Positions 60,055 to 63,519 of a DNA stretch of 63,519 nucleotides are shown one piece after another. Both the position numbers and the translations under genes were made by a program. The notes under the pieces were generated by a model that searched no databases, was not told the origin of the DNA, and saw only the letters and a list, made by a program, of their open reading frames with translations. Positions within the stretch are counted from its first letter, which is position 1. The number at the start of each line of letters is the position of its first letter. The DNA is from Bacteroidales bacterium UBA4243 (GTDB lineage: Bacteria; Bacteroidota; Bacteroidia; Bacteroidales; F082): contig DGXB01000092.1 of NCBI GenBank assembly GCA_002396205.1, positions 1 to 63,519 on the forward strand, given 5' to 3'.

Positions 60055-60497
60055 AACACTTGAACGACAAAACGATACAAAGCTACGTCGACGGTGAATT
60101 GACCGAAAGCAAAAGACAAGAAACGGCATCGCACCTCGAAAAATGCCCTTCGTGCAAGCAAAAAGCCGAAGCACGACGCGCTTTTGCCGACAAATTGAAG
60201 GAATCACTGGACACTCTGGTTCCGGAAGACCTCGCCGTGCCGAAATTCGAGTTCGGGCACACGGCAAGCCCCAAAGTGAATGTCGCCCGCATTGCCATCA
60301 TCTCTTCGGTGTCGACAGCTGCCGCCATCACACTCATTGTAATGGCTTTCAACCTGTTGTCGAAGCCCAAGCCAACCGACTACATCTTCGACCACTACAC
60401 CATCGAAGACTACGATGCCAACCGACCCTTTGCAGAGCAGGAGCTTGCAGAGTTCAAAATGCGTATACAATCAGAAAACACAGAAATCAACCTTTAA
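60051..60497 (+). CDS. Anti-sigma factor with zinc-binding motif
   Basis: A 148-residue membrane protein. The N-terminal cytoplasmic domain (about 1-45) has the ZAS motif H27...C31-P-S-C34 (HLEKCPSC), which binds the sigma factor. A single membrane segment near 78-102 (ARIAIISSVSTAAAITLIVM) anchors it, leaving a short periplasmic tail. It presumably holds the ECF factor inactive until a signal arrives at the membrane. ATGA overlap with the sigma gene; the secreted protein at 60509 follows after 11 bases. Confidence 0.88.
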   Translation: MKHLNDKTIQSYVDGELTESKRQETASHLEKCPSCKQKAEARRAFADKLKESLDTLVPEDLAVPKFEFGHTASPKVNVARIAIISSVSTAAAITLIVMAFNLLSKPKPTDYIFDHYTIEDYDANRPFAEQELAEFKMRIQSENTEINL

Positions 60498-60508
60498 ATC
60501 TTACAGCC

Positions 60509-61696
60509 ATGAAAAAACTGCTTTTCATCGTCATTTTAGTCCTCGCGTCATACCATCAAATTGACGCACAAACAATTACGCTCGTCCCCGACGAGACCTA
60601 CGGCAAGGGGAACGACTGGGACAAAATCTTCGACACCTACTACGACACCTTGGATGGCCGCCCGAACGGACTGCGGAAAAAGCTTGTCGTTTTCGACGAC
60701 GGCAAAGCCATGGTCAGCCATGCCAACAAAAACAGGTATTCCCTTTTCGACGCAAACGGCAAGTTCCTGAAAGACATCGCTATATATTTTGCCGACAAAG
60801 GCAAGAAACCACGCAATCTCCAGCCTGTGGACGGAAAGTTGGGCAACTTGTATTTCACTGAGGCTAACAATATGGGCGACATCTACCTGTTTGACGACAA
60901 CGGGCTGATTACAAAAGAACTTAAAATCAAGTATTTGGCAAAGGAAATGTTGGCATTGGACGACCACCATATCGCCATCATTGGTGGCGCATCGTGGGGC
61001 AAAAAATGGAGAAGTCTTGTATCCATTTTGGATACAAAAACCGGCAAGGAAAAAACCCTTTGCGATGCCTTTGAGGACATGAGCGCCGACCTCAAAAACA
61101 AAAACTACTTCATTTACACGGAAAGCCTAAGGGAAGACATGAAAGGCGAGTGGCAAATGGCGATCGTCGATGGCAAACTCATCGTTTCCAACCCCATCGA
61201 CGGACTTGTGAGGACCTACGACTTCAATGGCAACAAGATTTCGGAAAAGCCATTGGACTGGGCACCGCAGATCCTGTCCGTCGAAGAGCAGATCGCCCTG
61301 CAAAACGCCCGCATTCAGGACTTGAAAGACGAATTGCCACGAGTGACCGATGAGAGGATGCTTCCAAAATACAATGAATGGATTTCCTATTGCGAAAACG
61401 GCATCCAACACATCAAGGAGCCTGTCAACATGGGTTGGTTCACCATGGCCATCAAGGGCAACGACGGCCAGATTCTCTTCTTCGGCGATGCCGAAACGGC
61501 AGGCGAGAACACGTTCCACGCCTATTCCGTCAGCAAAGGGCAAAGCGTTTCAACGGGTTCCTTCCAGTGCGAAGACTACGACCTCGCCCTCACGAAAAAG
61601 CGCTTCGTGTGCCACGGCGGATATTACTACGGTGTTCAGGTGCTGAAGGATTGCGAAGGGATGCCACTGCGGTTGGTGAGGTTTAGGGCGAAGTGA
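60509..61696 (+). CDS. Exported protein of unknown function, third gene of the sigma operon
   Basis: A 395-residue exported protein with signal peptide 1-20 (IDAQ) and repeated strands typical of a beta-propeller (LVVFDDGKAMVSHANKN, GDIYLFDDNGLITKE, GQILFFGDAETAGEN). It starts 11 bases after the anti-sigma gene, so it is probably part of the same regulatory unit, either as sensor of the stress or as target. That role is inference. No sorting domain, lipobox or catalytic motif is apparent. The frame extends upstream into the anti-sigma gene only as a shadow. Confidence 0.72.
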   Translation: MKKLLFIVILVLASYHQIDAQTITLVPDETYGKGNDWDKIFDTYYDTLDGRPNGLRKKLVVFDDGKAMVSHANKNRYSLFDANGKFLKDIAIYFADKGKKPRNLQPVDGKLGNLYFTEANNMGDIYLFDDNGLITKELKIKYLAKEMLALDDHHIAIIGGASWGKKWRSLVSILDTKTGKEKTLCDAFEDMSADLKNKNYFIYTESLREDMKGEWQMAIVDGKLIVSNPIDGLVRTYDFNGNKISEKPLDWAPQILSVEEQIALQNARIQDLKDELPRVTDERMLPKYNEWISYCENGIQHIKEPVNMGWFTMAIKGNDGQILFFGDAETAGENTFHAYSVSKGQSVSTGSFQCEDYDLALTKKRFVCHGGYYYGVQVLKDCEGMPLRLVRFRAK

Positions 61697-61810
61697 GAAG
61701 TGCCTTTATTTGCAAAGGCTGAGATGATGATGTTACAATTCGTCTCAACCTTTTTTGTCCGTTTGCATAATCAAAGTGCCTTAATGAGCACAAGGACCAT
61801 ATTATTTGAA

Positions 61811-61858
61811 AAAAAGTCAGCCGTTTTCGAAAAAAAAGTTGAAAATGGCTGACTTTTT
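61811..61858. terminator. Long-stem hairpin after the sigma operon
   Basis: AAAAAGTCAGCC and TTTTC pair with GAAAA and GGCTGACTTTTT over 18 positions (one G-T) around a 12-base loop. Runs on both sides allow it to work in either direction. The remainder of the 61697-61912 gap holds nothing else recognisable. Confidence 0.8.
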
Positions 61859-61883
61859 TGTAAGAAATATGCAAAGGATTATC

Positions 61884-61891
61884 TAAATTTG
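61884..61891 (+). promoter_or_regulatory. -7 promoter box (TAAATTTG) for the ATPase gene
   Basis: Exact consensus match 21 bases before the ATG at 61913. Confidence 0.6.
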
Positions 61892-61912
61892 CATCGTCAA
61901 AACCAATGAATC

Positions 61913-63361
61913 ATGTCGTATAATAGTATCATAGGCCGTAGTGAAGAGATTAAGAAGCTGGAGAAGTTTCTGAAGAGTTCAAAATCGGAGTTTGTGGCCG
62001 TCTATGGCAGAAGGCGTGTAGGCAAGTCCTATTTGGTGGAAGAAGTGTATAAAGACAAGATCGTTTTCCGTGCCATAGGAGCGTATATCAAGGAAAAGGA
62101 CGAACGCACGTACAAGCAGATACAATTGGATCACTTCTATGAGAGCCTTCTGGATTGCGGTATGGCGGAAGACACACCGCGACCGACTTGTTGGCGCGAG
62201 GCTTTCCGTTTACTAAGAAAATATTTGGAAGGGTTGCGCGTGAAGCGTCGCGTGGTGTTCTTGGACGAGTTGCCTTGGCTGGCAGGTCCGCAGTCTTCGG
62301 AATTGATTACGGAACTGGGGTATTTCTGGAATTCATGGGCTGACCGTCAACGCAACATCGTGTTGGTGGTGTGTGGTTCGGCCACAAGTTGGATGTTGGA
62401 CAATGTGATTCGCGACTATGGCGGTTTGCATGGACGACTGACGGGAACCATTAGGTTGTTGCCGTTCACGCTGAAGGAGTGTGAGCTGTATTTCAAGAAG
62501 CACGGTTTCCATTTGTCGCGCTACGAAATGGCGGTGGCATATATGGCCTTCGGCGGCATCCCGTATTATCTGGATCGAATTGATAGTGAGAAAAATCTGT
62601 CAGAAAACATCGACGACTTCTTCTTCAAGGATGAAAGGATCAATCAAGAGTTTAAGGATGTGTACACTGGCTTATATATCACTTCAGAGCGGTATGTAGA
62701 TGTGGTGAAGGCTTTAGGGGCGAAGTTTTATGGCATGACTAGGCGAGAACTGTCGGAAGCCGTGGGTATAGAGATGGGAGGAACCTTTAGTAAGATTCTG
62801 GACAATTTGCATGAGTCGGGAATCATACGAGAATATCCAAGGTATGGCAAACAACGTGTGGAAACGGTGTATCAACTGAAGGACTTTTTCTCGTTATTCT
62901 ATCTTCATTTCATTTATGGGAAAGGGACTAATGCGGGCAACTGGCGGACCATCCAACGTACGCCCTCGTTTTATGCGTGGGCGGGAAACACGTTTGAAAT
63001 GCTGTGTATTGAGCATTTGGAGCAGATGAAAGAAGCGCTGCGTATCGCAACTATCAGCCGGAACTACTGCTGGAAAGGCATGGCTCCAAATGGAGATACG
63101 GCACAAATCGACTTGGTACTGGAATGGAAGGGCGAGCGGACGGATTATCTCTGCGAAATGAAATTCAGTGAGCATGAGTTTGTAATCGACAAACAGTATG
63201 AACGTGAGTTGGCGACCAAGATTGACGCGTTTTTAGCCAGCAAACAACACAGGAAGACGCACTCGGTGCAATTAGTGATGGTGACGACCGAAGGAGTGCA
63301 GAAAGGCGCACATTCCAAAGACGTGAATCAGCAGATAACACTGGATGATCTGTTCAAATAA
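61913..63361 (+). CDS. AAA-type ATPase with DUF234 nuclease-like C-terminus
   Basis: A 482-residue cytoplasmic protein. N-terminal P-loop GRRRVGKSY (about 33-41), Walker B RRVVFLDELPWL (about 108-119), a sensor-like serine in CGSATSWM, and conserved FGGIPYYL. The C-terminal third (WAGNTFEMLCIEHLEQ, and IDLVLEWKGERTDYLCEMKFS, in part) is the DUF234 type with PD-(D/E)XK-like acids. Such proteins are frequent in Bacteroidetes and archaea, of unknown role, often near mobile DNA. Base use is visibly lower in GC at third codon positions than its neighbours, which suggests horizontal transfer. A tRNA gene lies convergent next to it. Confidence 0.88.
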   Translation: MSYNSIIGRSEEIKKLEKFLKSSKSEFVAVYGRRRVGKSYLVEEVYKDKIVFRAIGAYIKEKDERTYKQIQLDHFYESLLDCGMAEDTPRPTCWREAFRLLRKYLEGLRVKRRVVFLDELPWLAGPQSSELITELGYFWNSWADRQRNIVLVVCGSATSWMLDNVIRDYGGLHGRLTGTIRLLPFTLKECELYFKKHGFHLSRYEMAVAYMAFGGIPYYLDRIDSEKNLSENIDDFFFKDERINQEFKDVYTGLYITSERYVDVVKALGAKFYGMTRRELSEAVGIEMGGTFSKILDNLHESGIIREYPRYGKQRVETVYQLKDFFSLFYLHFIYGKGTNAGNWRTIQRTPSFYAWAGNTFEMLCIEHLEQMKEALRIATISRNYCWKGMAPNGDTAQIDLVLEWKGERTDYLCEMKFSEHEFVIDKQYERELATKIDAFLASKQHRKTHSVQLVMVTTEGVQKGAHSKDVNQQITLDDLFK

Positions 63362-63412
63362 CATCTGTCAAAATTGACCAATAGACCATAATGTTTCACC
63401 TGAGAAAAGAAA

Positions 63413-63455
63413 AATCCTCTGTAAATTCTAGTAGACAAGCAATTTACAGAGGATT
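63413..63455 (-). terminator. Terminator after tRNA-Leu
   Basis: A perfect 15-base stem (AATCCTCTGTAAATT / AATTTACAGAGGATT) with a 13-base loop; on the minus strand it ends in a T-rich run (ATTTTTCTTTTCTC). Confidence 0.8.
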
Positions 63456-63460
63456 CTGCG

Positions 63461-63519
63461 TACCCGAGGCCGGGCTCGAACCGGCACGGCTTTAAAGGCC
63501 AAGGGATTTTAAGTCCCTC
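63461..63519 (-). tRNA. tRNA-Leu (UAA), 3' part
   Basis: The minus strand shows an anticodon arm AGGGA-CTTAAAA-TCCCT with anticodon TAA, a long variable arm (GGC/GCC stem) as in class II tRNAs, a T-arm GCCGG-TTCGAGC-CCGGC and the acceptor strand CTCGGGT with discriminator A. The D-arm and 5' acceptor lie beyond the right edge. CCA is not encoded; CGC follows the discriminator. Confidence 0.9.

Overview
The window looks like chromosome from a member of the Bacteroidetes (Bacteroidota), most likely Bacteroidales. Three things point there. At least eight proteins end in a type IX secretion (T9SS) type A sorting domain. Some two dozen gene starts are preceded by the phylum-specific -7 promoter box (TAnnTTTG), usually without a Shine-Dalgarno sequence. 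The housekeeping set is also typical: PPi-type phosphofructokinase, short adenylate kinase, GH92, GIN-domain lipoprotein, YitT. LptF and KDO transferase show a Gram-negative LPS envelope. There is no rRNA, CRISPR array, prophage or complete insertion sequence.

Layout. 1-4950: start of an Rpn-like nuclease gene at the edge, a PAS-like protein, LptF and two glycosyltransferases. 4979-10442: EttA, a large secreted C10 cysteine protease and PPi-phosphofructokinase. 10443-14610: a repeat island, a GH92 mannosidase lipoprotein and a BRO/DinD-like protein. 14838-21253: three tandem T9SS cargo paralogues with Asp-box motifs. 21301-24483: divergent PdxA, KDO transferase and an outer-membrane barrel. 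24763-30217: a giant T9SS subtilase divergent from an M16 peptidase. 30653-33712: two T9SS paralogues with near-identical ends and divergent middles. 33871-36686: purE, hpt, adk and a hexapeptide acyltransferase. 36903-40958: three secreted proteins of unknown role. 40977-48467: malQ, a GIN lipoprotein, an AbiEii-type toxin/antitoxin pair, then deoC, OsmC, thioesterase, cupin, TSCPD protein and a lipoprotein whose VWA fold appears circularly permuted. 48449-53244: a GH16-GH20 fusion hydrolase, an esterase and a 5-formyl-THF cyclo-ligase. 53331-58524: a protease cluster (C10 plus two exported C1B papain-like enzymes). 58574-63519: YitT, an ECF sigma/anti-sigma/secreted-protein operon, an AAA ATPase with foreign-looking codon use, and tRNA-Leu(UAA) running off the edge.

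Together the genes suggest a host- or mucin-associated, protein- and glycan-degrading lifestyle: secreted proteases, mannosidase and hexosaminidase activities, and adhesin-like T9SS cargo, mixed with ordinary LPS and nucleotide metabolism.

The non-coding DNA is rich in palindromic repeats. The most striking is a ~125-136 bp element in three copies, with outer arms of spaced CAAAAC motifs and two inner hairpins whose loops are complementary. Other families include a REP-like unit that has entered the KDO transferase coding sequence twice. My strongest leads are this element, the permuted VWA lipoprotein, the T9SS genes with homogenised ends and the GH16-GH20 fusion.
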